From JARYLZ01 sp964388275 (GTDB taxonomy: Bacteria > Bacteroidota > Ignavibacteria > SZUA-365): a stretch of DNA of 64,000 nucleotides. A program made the translations under genes and the position numbers. Positions 43,127-52,388 of the stretch are shown here, piece after piece. Location of the stretch: assembly GCA_964388275.1 (NCBI GenBank), contig CAYLZD010000012.1, forward strand, positions 1-64,000, in the 5' to 3' direction. Each line of letters opens with the position of its first letter. The first letter of the stretch is position 1. The notes under the pieces were generated by a model. That model saw nothing but the letters and a program-made list of their open reading frames with translations, did not search any database and had not been told where the DNA came from.

Positions 43127-44494
43127 TCATCTTGTGAAGTACTGCTTGTACTCGAACGGATGCGGCATAGTGGCGATTGCATGGACCTCGCGCTGTTTGA
43201 CCGTGAGCCACTGCCTGATCAGAGCTTCAGGAAACACGCCTCCTCTCTGCAGGAAGGCATTGTCCGCCTCGAGGGCATCCAGAGCTTCGCCCAGATTCCG
43301 CGGAAGGAATTTCAGATCGCCGCGGGTCGAGGGATCGCCGTCCATCGGACCGTAGCCGTGCGTCTCGGGATCGATCCGGTTGACTATGCCGTCAATGCCG
43401 GCCATCAGCATTGCCGCGAGCATCAGGTAAGGATTCGCGGTAGCGTCCGGCGGCCTGTATTCGAGGCGGGTTTCATTCCAATTGGATATGTATCGAGGTA
43501 TGCGCACACAGGAACAGCGGTTCGCCATCCCGAAAGTGATGGCGACCGGCGCCTCGAATCCCGGAACGAGGCGCTTGAACGAGTTGGTTGACGGATTCGT
43601 GAAAGCCGCCAGCGCATTCGCGTGCCTCAGCATTCCGCCGATATAATATCTTCCCAGATCGCTGAAATTCGCATAGCGTCCTTGCTCGTAAAACACGTTC
43701 ATCCCCCCCTTGGTCAGGAACTGATGCACATGCAACCCGCTCCCCGCCTGCTGGTACATCGGCTTCGGCATGAAGGTGATGTGGAGATTTCGCTGCACCG
43801 CCTGGCTGAACAGGATGTATTTGGAGGTCACGATGTTGTCCGCGGTCTTGAGCAGAGGCTCGAAAAACAGTTCTATCTCCTGCTGCCCCCTCTCGCCCAC
43901 CTCATGGTGATGATATTTCACGGGAATTCCCGCCTGTTTGAGAAGCATGCAGGATTCGTCGCGAAGATCGTCGTAGAGATCGAACGGACTGCAGGCGTGA
44001 TATGCGTTGTGGGAGAATTCCTCCTCATGCTCCACCTTGTAATATGAAGCCGAGGTGCGCGTGTCGTACTCGACCTTGGAGAAAATATAGTATTCGAACT
44101 CGGGTCCCCAGTGGGAACAGTCAGCAATGCCCAGTTCCTTGAGCAACGCCTCGGCTTGCGCGGCTATCCAGCGCGCATCCTGAGAGAAGCGGGTCCGCCC
44201 GGCGTCGGTCAGAAAAGTGCTCGTGAAAAAGGAAAGAGTCGGCCTTTCGCGGAACAGGTCAACCTGCGCGGTATCGAGATCGGGCTTAACAATCATGTCG
44301 CTGTTCTCGACTTTTGCAAATCCGTAGCTCGAGCCGTCAAAGCCCACTCCCTCATCCAGCACCCGGTCGAGCGTGTCATGCTCGAGAGGTAAGGTTACAT
44401 GATGCAGCCGTCCTACCAGGTCAATGGTTTTCAGGTCGATGAACTCGATCGAATTTTCGGAAATCAGCCGTGCGACGTTGTCGAGAGCGTTCAT
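43127..44494 (-). CDS. glnA: Glutamine synthetase, type I
   Basis: 455 residues, GSI length. It makes glutamine from glutamate, ammonia and ATP. Signatures are FDGSSYGFAKVENSDM, GPEFEYYIF (metal Glu), VKYHHHEVGERGQQEI, the ATP-binding FMPKPMYQQAGSGLHVHQ and RLVPGFEAPVAI. The region before the C-terminus (PSTRGDLKFLPRNLGEAL) lacks the NLYDLP adenylylation motif of GSI-beta enzymes, so control by adenylylation is unlikely; GSI-alpha-like feedback control is expected. Some motif residues are unusual, such as NRCSCVRIP where NRSAAIRIP is common. GGAG sits six bases before the ATG. It is convergent with the Omp28-like gene. Confidence 0.95.
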   Translation of the reverse strand: MNALDNVARLISENSIEFIDLKTIDLVGRLHHVTLPLEHDTLDRVLDEGVGFDGSSYGFAKVENSDMIVKPDLDTAQVDLFRERPTLSFFTSTFLTDAGRTRFSQDARWIAAQAEALLKELGIADCSHWGPEFEYYIFSKVEYDTRTSASYYKVEHEEEFSHNAYHACSPFDLYDDLRDESCMLLKQAGIPVKYHHHEVGERGQQEIELFFEPLLKTADNIVTSKYILFSQAVQRNLHITFMPKPMYQQAGSGLHVHQFLTKGGMNVFYEQGRYANFSDLGRYYIGGMLRHANALAAFTNPSTNSFKRLVPGFEAPVAITFGMANRCSCVRIPRYISNWNETRLEYRPPDATANPYLMLAAMLMAGIDGIVNRIDPETHGYGPMDGDPSTRGDLKFLPRNLGEALDALEADNAFLQRGGVFPEALIRQWLTVKQREVHAIATMPHPFEYKQYFTR

Positions 44495-44551
44495 GAGGTA
44501 CTCCGCTTTGTGTAAGGTGATGCCTCTTTCCGATTATCGATGTGGAAAAGG

Positions 44552-44558
44552 CAAAGTA
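44552..44558 (-). promoter_or_regulatory. Candidate Bacteroidota-type -7 element upstream of glnA
   Basis: On the minus strand TACTTTG lies 57 bases upstream of the glnA ATG and matches the TAnnTTTG -7 consensus of Bacteroidota promoters. The spacing to a TTTG -33 element is not canonical, so this is tentative. Confidence 0.3.
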
Positions 44559-44625
44559 TGGAAATGTAGGCAAAACGGGCGTCATTCCAAAGGTTTTCAT
44601 CCGTCGCCGCGGGCGATTGCCGCAC

Positions 44626-44661
44626 AAAAAAAGCTGTCCCGCGCACAGGCGCGGGACAGCT
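44626..44661 (-). terminator. Rho-independent terminator of the P-domain cargo gene
   Basis: A perfect 13-base stem, AGCTGTCCCGCGC (44632-44644) with GCGCGGGACAGCT (44649-44661), and a 4-base loop. A run of seven A on the plus strand (44626-44632) becomes a U-run for minus-strand transcripts. It lies 24 bases after the stop of the cargo gene and upstream of glnA. Confidence 0.93.
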
Positions 44662-44685
44662 GATCCCGAATCGCGAAGTAATCGA

Positions 44686-47466
44686 CTACTTCGTGAGAAT
44701 CATCTTCTTTGCGGCAATGAACGGCGCGCCGCCGTCGGCAGGCACGGCTTCCATGCGGTACATGTAAATTCCGCTCGGCACAACCTGATGATGATCATCA
44801 GTTCCGTTCCAGGTGGTGATATATCCGCCCGCGGACAGAGGAGCGTTCACGAGGGTTGAAATCTCGCGTCCGAGCATGTCATACACGCGCAGAGATACCC
44901 GCGCATCCTGCGGCAGATTCCATGCGATGTTGGTGGACGGATTGAACGGGTTTGGATAATTCTGAGTCAGCTCGAAGCCGGCCGGGTCCGTAATGAGTTC
45001 CACGACCGGGCGCGGGGCCAGCGTCTTGGCCGGTACGAGCAGTGCTACCGAGATCTCTCCGACACGGATGCCTTCGACGCTGAAATCGTTGCTCGCAGTC
45101 GGTGTATAGGGACGCGCCGTGATATCGGCGACGGGAGACGCCGCCATGATCGCTAAGCGATTCTGCAGGTCGGTCAGACCGGCCGCGAAAGAACGCCGTG
45201 TTTCCTCCTGATTATGACCGGATTTCGACATGACCATGGTCGAAGGAGAATTTGCGAAATCCGACACGCCATCGATCATGCCGGCGTAATCCGGCGGCGG
45301 CGCCGACGCCATCTTTGCCGTCATGGCGGCGATGTTCTGCTGTTCAGCCGGCGTCGAAAGATTGTGGAACACGGCCGACAGCGCATCGCCTTCGGCATCT
45401 GCCGTCGGGAGCACCATGAAACGATTGCCTTCACGCGCAAAGTCGCGAGCGGCTGCGGCTTCATCCGTGTTCAATTCACCGATCCAGAGCACCTGTTCGG
45501 CTGCCGGAATTCCGGGCTGCGTCGCTCGATCAACGAACTCAACATCGCCGAAGGCGTCCGCAATGCGATCGCGGAGCTGGGGATCCACCGTGCCGCGATG
45601 GCTGACGGCCACCGGAGCGAAGGTCCTTACGTACGACCGCATATAAGTGTTGTTGATGAGGTTCTCATCATCAGCGCGTTCGATTACCGCCTTGATCGTG
45701 TACGCGCCGCTGGACAGGCCGGACACGACGTCGAAATCCACGTCGGCCGTGTACGGAGCATTCTGCAGCGTGATGCGCCTTTCGCTGTAATACACGGTCT
45801 GACCGGTACTGTTCATGATATAGACCTTGCCGAAAGTCACCGCGTTCGGAAGGTTGGGATGGTTCGCGAAAGAACCAAAGCGAACGCGTGGAGTGAAACT
45901 CGCGGGTAGGTTTGCCGGAGGATTGAGAATTGCGATAACGCCGACATCCGAGCCGGTTACGAAGTTCGGACGGATCATCTTGCCGCCGAACTGGCTGAGA
46001 AATTCCTCATTCCAGCTGGATCCGTTGTTCATGCTGAACCACTCGACACCGATTCCGGCGTACTTGCTGAATGTGCCGTTTGGGTCGAAGGGGCTTCCCA
46101 TCTGATCGAGGCCGAGACCCACTCCGCCGATGAAAGGCGCCGTGTTCGTGCAAACTCCGAATGCATAGCGACCGGCGGCGAGAAACAGAGGAGGTGTGAA
46201 ATCATAAGAAACCCATTTCCCTCCCTGAATCGGAAGAGGACGCGGCCCTGTCGTCGCGATTTCTGTTCCGGGGACGCCGCTCGAAGCATCCCACACTCTC
46301 ACGGAGAGCCGGGCGTTCGACATTGTCGGTTCGAGTTCCACGTTGGTCCCCTGCCAAACGTCCACGCTTGTGAGATACTGGTCCTGCTCTATCTCGAACA
46401 CATCGGCGTCGCAGTTGTTGAGAGGCACATTGAACGTCTGTTTGGAGACGCCGTTATCGTAGCCGAGGGAACCTGGTGTGAGAAGATACTCCACTGTCTT
46501 CGTGTTGTCGAAGCGCGTGGAATACAGATCACCACGCTGGAACAGGGACGTGGAAAGTCTGAAATTGCCCATCTGCGGCGGCAGATTCGTCTCGTAGAGA
46601 AACGCGTATTGTCCGATCGGCAAGTTCATATTGGATTCACGGGGCATCTGCTGACCGGAGACAGGCCAGGTTTCCGTGAAGGTGACTTTTGTCTCGGACG
46701 AGGTCTTGCTGTTCTGGATAGTCGGCGCAAAAAAGACCTTCCCGTTCTGAGGACGACGGCCGAGCACGGAATACGGGTAGAGGGAAGTCCTGCTGTGAGG
46801 CGCGAGGTCGTCGACGAGAGGCGCCGGGAGACGCGAGTAATTCTGCCCGCATTTGTTGCGATAATTTATATCCCAGCCGATACGGACATCCTTATATGAA
46901 CCGTAACGATTGAATATCAGAGCCCAGCGTTTCAGCACGCCCTGGTCGCCCGGCGCGTTGTCCATCACCGAGATCGTCCAAGTGCCGATGGCCATGCCGG
47001 AGGTCGGGAAAGTCGTGCCCGGCTGAGGTTTGTAGACGCCGCGGAAATAGGCGGACTGATTGGTCGGAGCGGCGATCGAAATGCCCGGAAGGGCCGCGCC
47101 CGTGGGAACGGAACCGCTGCAGGGAAATTCGATGACATTCGGATCGAAGATCGTATTCTCGTAATTGTTGTACACGCTGCCATTGTACAGTGACAGGATG
47201 TAGTTGGCCGACGGACCGGTGAGAGTGATCATGAGGTCGTTGGCGGCGCTGTGCTCGATGTCGACCATCACCTGCAGACTCTGTACTGTGAACACGTCGC
47301 TTATGGTGATGGAACTCGTTGTCGAGTTATAGTCCGTGATCGGGGACATGACATCGCGCCAATACTCCCATGGTGGGGTGCCCGGTCCCCCCACCTGTCC
47401 GCTGGCGGGGAGGATGCCGAACGCGCAGAGTATAACGAGCGCGTGAAACAGTCGAGCTGTTTTCAT
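44686..47466 (-). CDS. Secreted P-domain protein with canonical T9SS-type sorting tail
   Basis: 926 residues from ATG 47466, fixed by GGAGG seven bases upstream and a signal peptide (MKTARLFHALVILCAFGILPASG). Residues ~40-205 are a proprotein-convertase P-domain, with TISDVFTVQSLQVMVDIEHS, DLMITLTGP and GTWTISVMDNAPGDQG. The middle has several beta-sandwich or pilus-like regions I cannot assign, plus a Rossmann-like stretch with EQVLWIGELNTDEAAAARDF. The tail from about 850 (ELTQNYPNPFNPSTNIAWNL, RVYDMLGREIS, VPSGIYMYRM) is a textbook sorting domain. No protease catalytic domain is attached to the P-domain. It has its own terminator and is probably monocistronic. Confidence 0.9.
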   Translation of the reverse strand: MKTARLFHALVILCAFGILPASGQVGGPGTPPWEYWRDVMSPITDYNSTTSSITISDVFTVQSLQVMVDIEHSAANDLMITLTGPSANYILSLYNGSVYNNYENTIFDPNVIEFPCSGSVPTGAALPGISIAAPTNQSAYFRGVYKPQPGTTFPTSGMAIGTWTISVMDNAPGDQGVLKRWALIFNRYGSYKDVRIGWDINYRNKCGQNYSRLPAPLVDDLAPHSRTSLYPYSVLGRRPQNGKVFFAPTIQNSKTSSETKVTFTETWPVSGQQMPRESNMNLPIGQYAFLYETNLPPQMGNFRLSTSLFQRGDLYSTRFDNTKTVEYLLTPGSLGYDNGVSKQTFNVPLNNCDADVFEIEQDQYLTSVDVWQGTNVELEPTMSNARLSVRVWDASSGVPGTEIATTGPRPLPIQGGKWVSYDFTPPLFLAAGRYAFGVCTNTAPFIGGVGLGLDQMGSPFDPNGTFSKYAGIGVEWFSMNNGSSWNEEFLSQFGGKMIRPNFVTGSDVGVIAILNPPANLPASFTPRVRFGSFANHPNLPNAVTFGKVYIMNSTGQTVYYSERRITLQNAPYTADVDFDVVSGLSSGAYTIKAVIERADDENLINNTYMRSYVRTFAPVAVSHRGTVDPQLRDRIADAFGDVEFVDRATQPGIPAAEQVLWIGELNTDEAAAARDFAREGNRFMVLPTADAEGDALSAVFHNLSTPAEQQNIAAMTAKMASAPPPDYAGMIDGVSDFANSPSTMVMSKSGHNQEETRRSFAAGLTDLQNRLAIMAASPVADITARPYTPTASNDFSVEGIRVGEISVALLVPAKTLAPRPVVELITDPAGFELTQNYPNPFNPSTNIAWNLPQDARVSLRVYDMLGREISTLVNAPLSAGGYITTWNGTDDHHQVVPSGIYMYRMEAVPADGGAPFIAAKKMILTK

Positions 47467-47726
47467 TGATTCCTCCGAAAATCTGAATGTGAAATGATAG
47501 GACGTATGCTGAGTAAGGAAATGGTGATCCAATGGGATGTAAACTACCATTTCACTGTCGGAAAGTCAAGTTGCGTGAAACGGAAAAACTCTCGCTTGAT
47601 ATCGCCTCATTTCATCCTGAATTCCGAACCTTGTCGCGCTTTTGGGAATTCGGCCGCGTCTTTCTACTTTTTACCGATGAATCCCGTCACGACGGCAAAA
47701 TCTGCGGCGCGCGCGCCGGTTCATAC

Positions 47727-48473
47727 ATGAACAAGGCGTATTTCGTTTCTGACGCTCATCTCGGCGTCTCAAAGGGCCGGAACGAGCGTGAACGTCTGGC
47801 CATGCTGCTCGATCTCATTGAAACCGCGCGCCGGGAAGAAGCGGATCTGTACATTGTCGGCGACCTTTTCGACTTCTGGTTCGAGTATCGCCACGTCGTG
47901 CCGCGAGGCGCGCATCGGCTTCTGACATCCCTCGAAAACCTCACCTCGGAAGGAAGAAAGGTCTTTTACTTCGCGGGGAACCACGATTTTGCGATCGGAA
48001 ATTTCTTCGCCGAAGATCTCGGAATCGCCGTCGTGAAGGACGGACTCGAGTTTACAATCGGGGATTCCAGGTTCTCGGTCTGTCATGGCGACGGTTTCGA
48101 GGAAAACGACGCCGGATACAGGATGCTCAAGCGTTTGCTCCGCAACAGATTTGCACAGTGGTGTTTCCGCTGGCTTCACCCGGATCTCGGCTTCGGCCTC
48201 GCTCGGGTCACCTCGAAATCGAGCCGTCGTTACACCTCGAACAGAAGATACGGCGACGGCATGCGCAAAGAGGCCCTCCGCCGTATCGAAAGCGGGGCTG
48301 ATTACGTGATCATGGGCCATCTTCACAAGCCGGTGATGGAAAAAATGGCCGGCGGGATATACGTCAACCTGGGCGACTGGCTGACCCATTTCACCTATGC
48401 CGTTTTCAAGGATAACAATATGCAGTTGCTCTCGATGAGGAACGGAACCATTCCGGATCAGGATTCCCAATAA
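47727..48473 (+). CDS. lpxH: UDP-2,3-diacylglucosamine hydrolase (LpxH-type)
   Basis: 248 residues from ATG 47727; the frame is open further upstream but not family-like. It is a calcineurin-type metallophosphoesterase that forms lipid X in lipid A synthesis. Metal motifs are visible in order: FVSDAHLG, VGDLFDFWFEY, FAGNHDF, CHGDGF, and MGHLHKP. The DFWFE signature and the RRYTSNRRYGDGMR region are typical of LpxH and its relatives. The start has little ribosome-site support. It ends directly at the start of the PBP1A gene with no gap, so the lipid A and peptidoglycan genes are probably co-expressed. Confidence 0.9.
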   Translation: MNKAYFVSDAHLGVSKGRNERERLAMLLDLIETARREEADLYIVGDLFDFWFEYRHVVPRGAHRLLTSLENLTSEGRKVFYFAGNHDFAIGNFFAEDLGIAVVKDGLEFTIGDSRFSVCHGDGFEENDAGYRMLKRLLRNRFAQWCFRWLHPDLGFGLARVTSKSSRRYTSNRRYGDGMRKEALRRIESGADYVIMGHLHKPVMEKMAGGIYVNLGDWLTHFTYAVFKDNNMQLLSMRNGTIPDQDSQ

Positions 48474-50663
48474 ATGGAACCTAAAAAAGTCTGGACATAC
48501 ATCGCGATCATAGCCGCATCGATCGGCCTGTGGATACTGATCTCCGGAATACTGACGGGTCTGCCGTCATTGGAGGAACTGGAGAACCCGCGTCCTCCAT
48601 ACGCGACGCGGGTGTTCTCGGCGGACGGCGTCCTGATCGACAAGTTTTTCCAGGAGAACAGGTCGCGGATCGCGTCGCTGGACAGCGTTCCTCCCGCTTT
48701 CATCAACGCCCTGCTCGCCACCGAGGACAAGCGTTTCTACGAGCATTGGGGTGTGGATCTTCGCGCTGTCGTGCGTGTCATTCTCCTGAATCTCTCCAAG
48801 TTCACGCTCAGCGGGCCGGGCGGCAGCACGTTGACCCAGCAGCTCGCGCGTAAGCTTTACCTGAGCGACGAGGTGACGGTGACGCGGAAGCTGCGGGAAA
48901 TGATCACCGCCGTGCAAATCGAGAGGCGCTACACCAAGAACGAAATCCTGCTGATGTACCTCAACGTGGCGCCGTTCGGCCGGGGCGCCTACGGACTGCA
49001 ATCCGCCGCTCAGGAGTTCTTCTCCAAACCGATGGACCGCCTCACGGTATCCGAATGCGCTTTTCTTGTCGGCGTGCTCAAGAATCCGAGCCGCTACGAT
49101 CCGCGGCGCAATTACGCGCGCTCGGTTGGAAGACGCAACATCGTGCTGCTCCGGATGCAGAAGGAGAACCTGATTTCTCCGGAGGAATTCGCACGGGCGA
49201 GACGGGATTCCATCGTTACCCGCCCGCGAGGCCGAAGCGCGGGCATAGCGCCTCATTTCGTGGAATTCGTGCGTCAACAGCTTCGGGACAAGGCCGAAGA
49301 ACTCGGTTTCAACCTTTACAGAGACGGCCTGACGGTGCACACGACGCTCGACAGCCGGATGCAGAAATACGCAAATCAGGCCGTGCAGGAACATCTCTCG
49401 ATTTTTCAGAAGCAATTCTCTGCGCGATGGTCCTGGGACACGCCGGAACGACGCGCGCTTTTAGCGACCGGCATCACCGCGGCGGCCCGTTCGACGCCCG
49501 AATACCAATCGGCCGGATCGGCGGAACTGCGCGAACTGGCGCTTATACGCCTGCGTCGCAACCAGCGCTTCGTCGACTCCGTCATGCTGTCGCTGACAAG
49601 AATACAGGTCGGTTTCGCGGCCATCGATCCCGCGTCCGGACGCATCCGCTCGATGGTCGGCAACTCCGAAATGGAATTCCGCTATGGACTGAACCACGTG
49701 ACCCAGATACGCAGACAGCCGGGATCGACGTTCAAGCCGTTCGTCTATACGGTAGCCATCGACAACGGGTACACTCCCGCCTACCAGTTGCCGAACGAAC
49801 CGATAGCGATTTCCGATGGCAGCGGCAGGCGCTGGTCCCCGCGGAATTTCGGCGGCGAAACCGGAGGAATTTACACTCTGCGGCGCGGACTTCAACTGTC
49901 GGTGAATCTCATCGCGATAAGAACGCTCCTTGAAATCGCTCCTGCGGAGGAAGTGGTCCGATATGCGCGGCGCCTCGGCATAGAGAGCGACTTGCGCCCT
50001 TATCCGTCCCTCGCGATAGGCACATCCGAAGTGATTCCGCTGGAACTGATCGGCGCCTACGGCGCTTTCGCCAACGAGGGCATACTCGCGCGCCCATACG
50101 GCATCGAACGCATCGAGGACAGGGACGGCCGGGTCATAGAGCAATACCGCGGTCAATTCAGAGAATCCCTGAGCAAGGAAACCGCCTTTATCATGACCAG
50201 CATGATGCGTTCCGTCATGACGGGTGGAACCGGCGCCGGGACCCGCGCCTACTTCGCCGGTCCCGCGGCCGGAAAGACGGGCACGACCCAGGATTACGCC
50301 GACGCGTGGTTCATCGGTTACACACCCAATCTCGTCGCAGGCGTCTGGACCGGTTTCGACGATCGCCGCATCACCTTCACCGGATCGTATGGTCAAGGCA
50401 GCGCGGCGGCGGCGCCGATCTGGGGACGTTTCATGAGATACGTGTACGCCGACAAGCGCATCGGCCTGCCGGTAAAAGACTTCGTCAAACCTCCGGATGT
50501 ATTGCAGGAACGGATCTGCCTTGAATCGCAAAGCCTGGCGACTCCCCTCTGCCCTGCGACAGTGCTGGAATACGTCAATAAGAAATACCTGCCCGGAGTT
50601 TGCACCGTTCACACTTCATCGGGCGGAGCGCCGAAGCGGCGCGGCGCCATCATCGAGTATTGA
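48474..50663 (+). CDS. Class A penicillin-binding protein (PBP1A type)
   Basis: 729 residues. An N-terminal membrane anchor at about 8-30 precedes a GT51 transglycosylase domain with catalytic Glu84 in ATEDKRFYEHWG and the GGSTLTQQLARKLYL motif. A penicillin-binding transpeptidase domain follows, with Ser418-Lys421 (STFK), SVN around LQLSVNLIA, and KTG at 601-603. It polymerises and cross-links peptidoglycan. The start is the base after the lpxH stop, so translation is coupled. A linker at about 310-370 is rich in charged residues. The C-terminus ends with a short Cys-containing extension (CPATVLEYVNK, GVCTVHTSS), common in PBP1A. Confidence 0.95.
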   Translation: MEPKKVWTYIAIIAASIGLWILISGILTGLPSLEELENPRPPYATRVFSADGVLIDKFFQENRSRIASLDSVPPAFINALLATEDKRFYEHWGVDLRAVVRVILLNLSKFTLSGPGGSTLTQQLARKLYLSDEVTVTRKLREMITAVQIERRYTKNEILLMYLNVAPFGRGAYGLQSAAQEFFSKPMDRLTVSECAFLVGVLKNPSRYDPRRNYARSVGRRNIVLLRMQKENLISPEEFARARRDSIVTRPRGRSAGIAPHFVEFVRQQLRDKAEELGFNLYRDGLTVHTTLDSRMQKYANQAVQEHLSIFQKQFSARWSWDTPERRALLATGITAAARSTPEYQSAGSAELRELALIRLRRNQRFVDSVMLSLTRIQVGFAAIDPASGRIRSMVGNSEMEFRYGLNHVTQIRRQPGSTFKPFVYTVAIDNGYTPAYQLPNEPIAISDGSGRRWSPRNFGGETGGIYTLRRGLQLSVNLIAIRTLLEIAPAEEVVRYARRLGIESDLRPYPSLAIGTSEVIPLELIGAYGAFANEGILARPYGIERIEDRDGRVIEQYRGQFRESLSKETAFIMTSMMRSVMTGGTGAGTRAYFAGPAAGKTGTTQDYADAWFIGYTPNLVAGVWTGFDDRRITFTGSYGQGSAAAAPIWGRFMRYVYADKRIGLPVKDFVKPPDVLQERICLESQSLATPLCPATVLEYVNKKYLPGVCTVHTSSGGAPKRRGAIIEY

Positions 50664-50719
50664 ACGCGGTGACAGGAGCAACCGTACGAGCGTTTGTTGT
50701 TTATCGGGACGATTAATCC

Positions 50720-50728
50720 CATATTGTC
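50720..50728 (+). promoter_or_regulatory. Candidate promoter of the lipoprotein gene
   Basis: CATATTGTC at 50720-50728, with TTG about 21 bases upstream, fits the spacing of Bacteroidota -33/-7 promoters. It lies 29 bases before the ATG at 50758. Confidence 0.3.
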
Positions 50729-50757
50729 GCCGCATCGCAACATAACAGGAGATTGAA

Positions 50758-51405
50758 ATGAGACAAAGACGCATCGCGGTCCTCGTTAGTATTATGTCCA
50801 CGCTGCTGTTCTGCGCCGGTTGCGGCTCGAAAGAGGATCAAGCCGCCGCGGACAAGCCGGGAGGTTTAATGCAACAGATGGAGAAGGCGTCGAAGGAAAT
50901 GGAAAAGGCGGCGAAGGAGATGGAGAGCTCGATGAGTGAAAACCGGGAGCCGGTTCCGCCCGTTTCGTTCCGCGTCCTCGTCGAGTTCCTGCCGAAGGAA
51001 TTCGCCGGCCTGACCGCGGAGAAACCCGAGGGAGAAACCCAGACGACGGGCCAGTGGTCCTTCTCGAAGGCGTCGAACCGGTACGGCAGTCAGGACGGAT
51101 CGAGAAGCGCGGAAGTGGAAATTATCGACTTCGCTCACATTGCGCCGCTGTATTTGTCCTACAAGGCGCTCTTCGCCATGAAATTCAAGCGCGAGAGCAC
51201 CGATGGGTACGAGCAAAGCGTAAAAATAATGGACTCGCCAGCCTACGAGAAGTGGTCGGAGAATTCCGGCGAACACGAGGTGACCCTGCTCGCGGGCGAC
51301 AGGTTCATTGTGAAGGCCACGACACGCGGACTCGGCGATGGTTCGGCAAGGCAGCTCCTCGAGAAAATCGACATCCGTAAACTCGCTCAGCAGAAGGCCG
51401 CCTGA
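50758..51405 (+). CDS. Putative lipoprotein with coiled-coil start
   Basis: 215 residues. The ATG has AGGAG nine bases upstream. A leader ends in FCAGC (acceptor about Cys22), a good lipobox. Residues ~35-62 form a Met/Glu/Lys-rich helix with heptad-like repeats (MEKASKEMEKAAKEMESS), likely a short coiled coil. The rest (VEFLPKEFAGLTAEKPEGET, VEIIDFAHIAPLYLSYKALF, HEVTLLAGDRFIVKATTRGL) looks like a compact alpha/beta domain seen in hypothetical Bacteroidota lipoproteins; I cannot name it. It converges with the BtuF-like gene across 24 bases. Envelope location is inferred. Confidence 0.8.
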   Translation: MRQRRIAVLVSIMSTLLFCAGCGSKEDQAAADKPGGLMQQMEKASKEMEKAAKEMESSMSENREPVPPVSFRVLVEFLPKEFAGLTAEKPEGETQTTGQWSFSKASNRYGSQDGSRSAEVEIIDFAHIAPLYLSYKALFAMKFKRESTDGYEQSVKIMDSPAYEKWSENSGEHEVTLLAGDRFIVKATTRGLGDGSARQLLEKIDIRKLAQQKAA

Positions 51406-51429
51406 AGCGTTCGGCTGTCGGGGACGAGA

Positions 51430-52371
51430 TCAGTCCGGTCTGTTGGAAACTTCGACGTCGGACCGCTTTTTCAGCAGCGCTTCGAGCGTCCGCAGCCCTT
51501 CGAATATCCGGGGTCCCGGGCGCAGGAACACATCGGCATCGACGTTGAGGAGTCCTCCGGACGACAGCGCGGAGAGTTCTTTCCATTCTGGAAAACGTTT
51601 CAACAAATCGTCCGCGCTCATCGCAAGATCTCCCGACACCAGTATGAGATCCGGATTCGAGCGCAGGATTTCCTCGCGGTTGATGATCGGGTAGCGGCCG
51701 ATGCCGACTGCGCCGGCGTTGCGGGCGCCGGTGATTCCGATCAATTCGTCGAGAAAGGTTCCTTTGCCGGCGGCTATCACGGGGTCGACGGATATCAGCA
51801 GGAGCACTGACAGTCCGCGTCCGCAGGCGGACGTCATCACATCGCGCCGTAGCGCCATCAGAGAATCCGTGAGCGCGCGGGCCTTATCCGACGCTCCAAG
51901 CAGCCTGCCCAACTTGTCGAGGGTTTCCAGTACGCCGTCGAGCGATCTGGGATTGGAGACGAAGGTTTTTATTCCGAGTTGCGTCAGTTTGTCGTAAGTC
52001 TGTCTCGTGTTCCCTTCGACCGTCAGAAGCACAAGGTCGGGGCTCAATCCCGCTATCGCTTCGATGTTCGGATTCACCATATCGCCGACCGTCACAGCCG
52101 CCGCGGTTTCCGGAGGGTAATCGCACAGATTGGTGACGCCCGCCACGGCATTCCCGCGACCGAGGGCGAAGACCGTCTCGGTAAGACTCGGCGCCAGGAT
52201 GACGATTCTGCGCGGCGCCCGGGATATTCGGACATCCCGGTCCATATCATCGCGTACGACGACCGCGCCGCCTTCTTCATGGCCCGAGTCCTTCGAACAT
52301 CCCGGATTCAGCGCCGCGAGGCAGCAGATCAGGATGCCCGCCATTTTCCCGGCCGGCGCGTTGCCGGGCAT
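51430..52371 (-). CDS. BtuF-like periplasmic binding lipoprotein
   Basis: About 313 residues from ATG 52371; ATG 52344 is the alternative. A leader ends in ALNPGC, a lipobox, so the protein is a membrane-anchored binding protein. The body is the TroA/BtuF fold used for cobalamin and siderophores: RIVILAPSLTETVFALGRGNAVAGVTN, then IEAIAGLSPDLVLL, a linking helix, and RPGPRIFEGLRTLEALL at the end. No BtuC or BtuD genes are adjacent, so the partner permease is elsewhere. It follows proline dehydrogenase by 17 bases on the same strand. I prefer cobalamin-type over iron because of the APSLTE and CDYP motifs, but this is not decisive. Confidence 0.85.
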   Translation of the reverse strand: MPGNAPAGKMAGILICCLAALNPGCSKDSGHEEGGAVVVRDDMDRDVRISRAPRRIVILAPSLTETVFALGRGNAVAGVTNLCDYPPETAAAVTVGDMVNPNIEAIAGLSPDLVLLTVEGNTRQTYDKLTQLGIKTFVSNPRSLDGVLETLDKLGRLLGASDKARALTDSLMALRRDVMTSACGRGLSVLLLISVDPVIAAGKGTFLDELIGITGARNAGAVGIGRYPIINREEILRSNPDLILVSGDLAMSADDLLKRFPEWKELSALSSGGLLNVDADVFLRPGPRIFEGLRTLEALLKKRSDVEVSNRPD

Positions 52372-52388
52372 GCGCGCGTATCGGCTGC

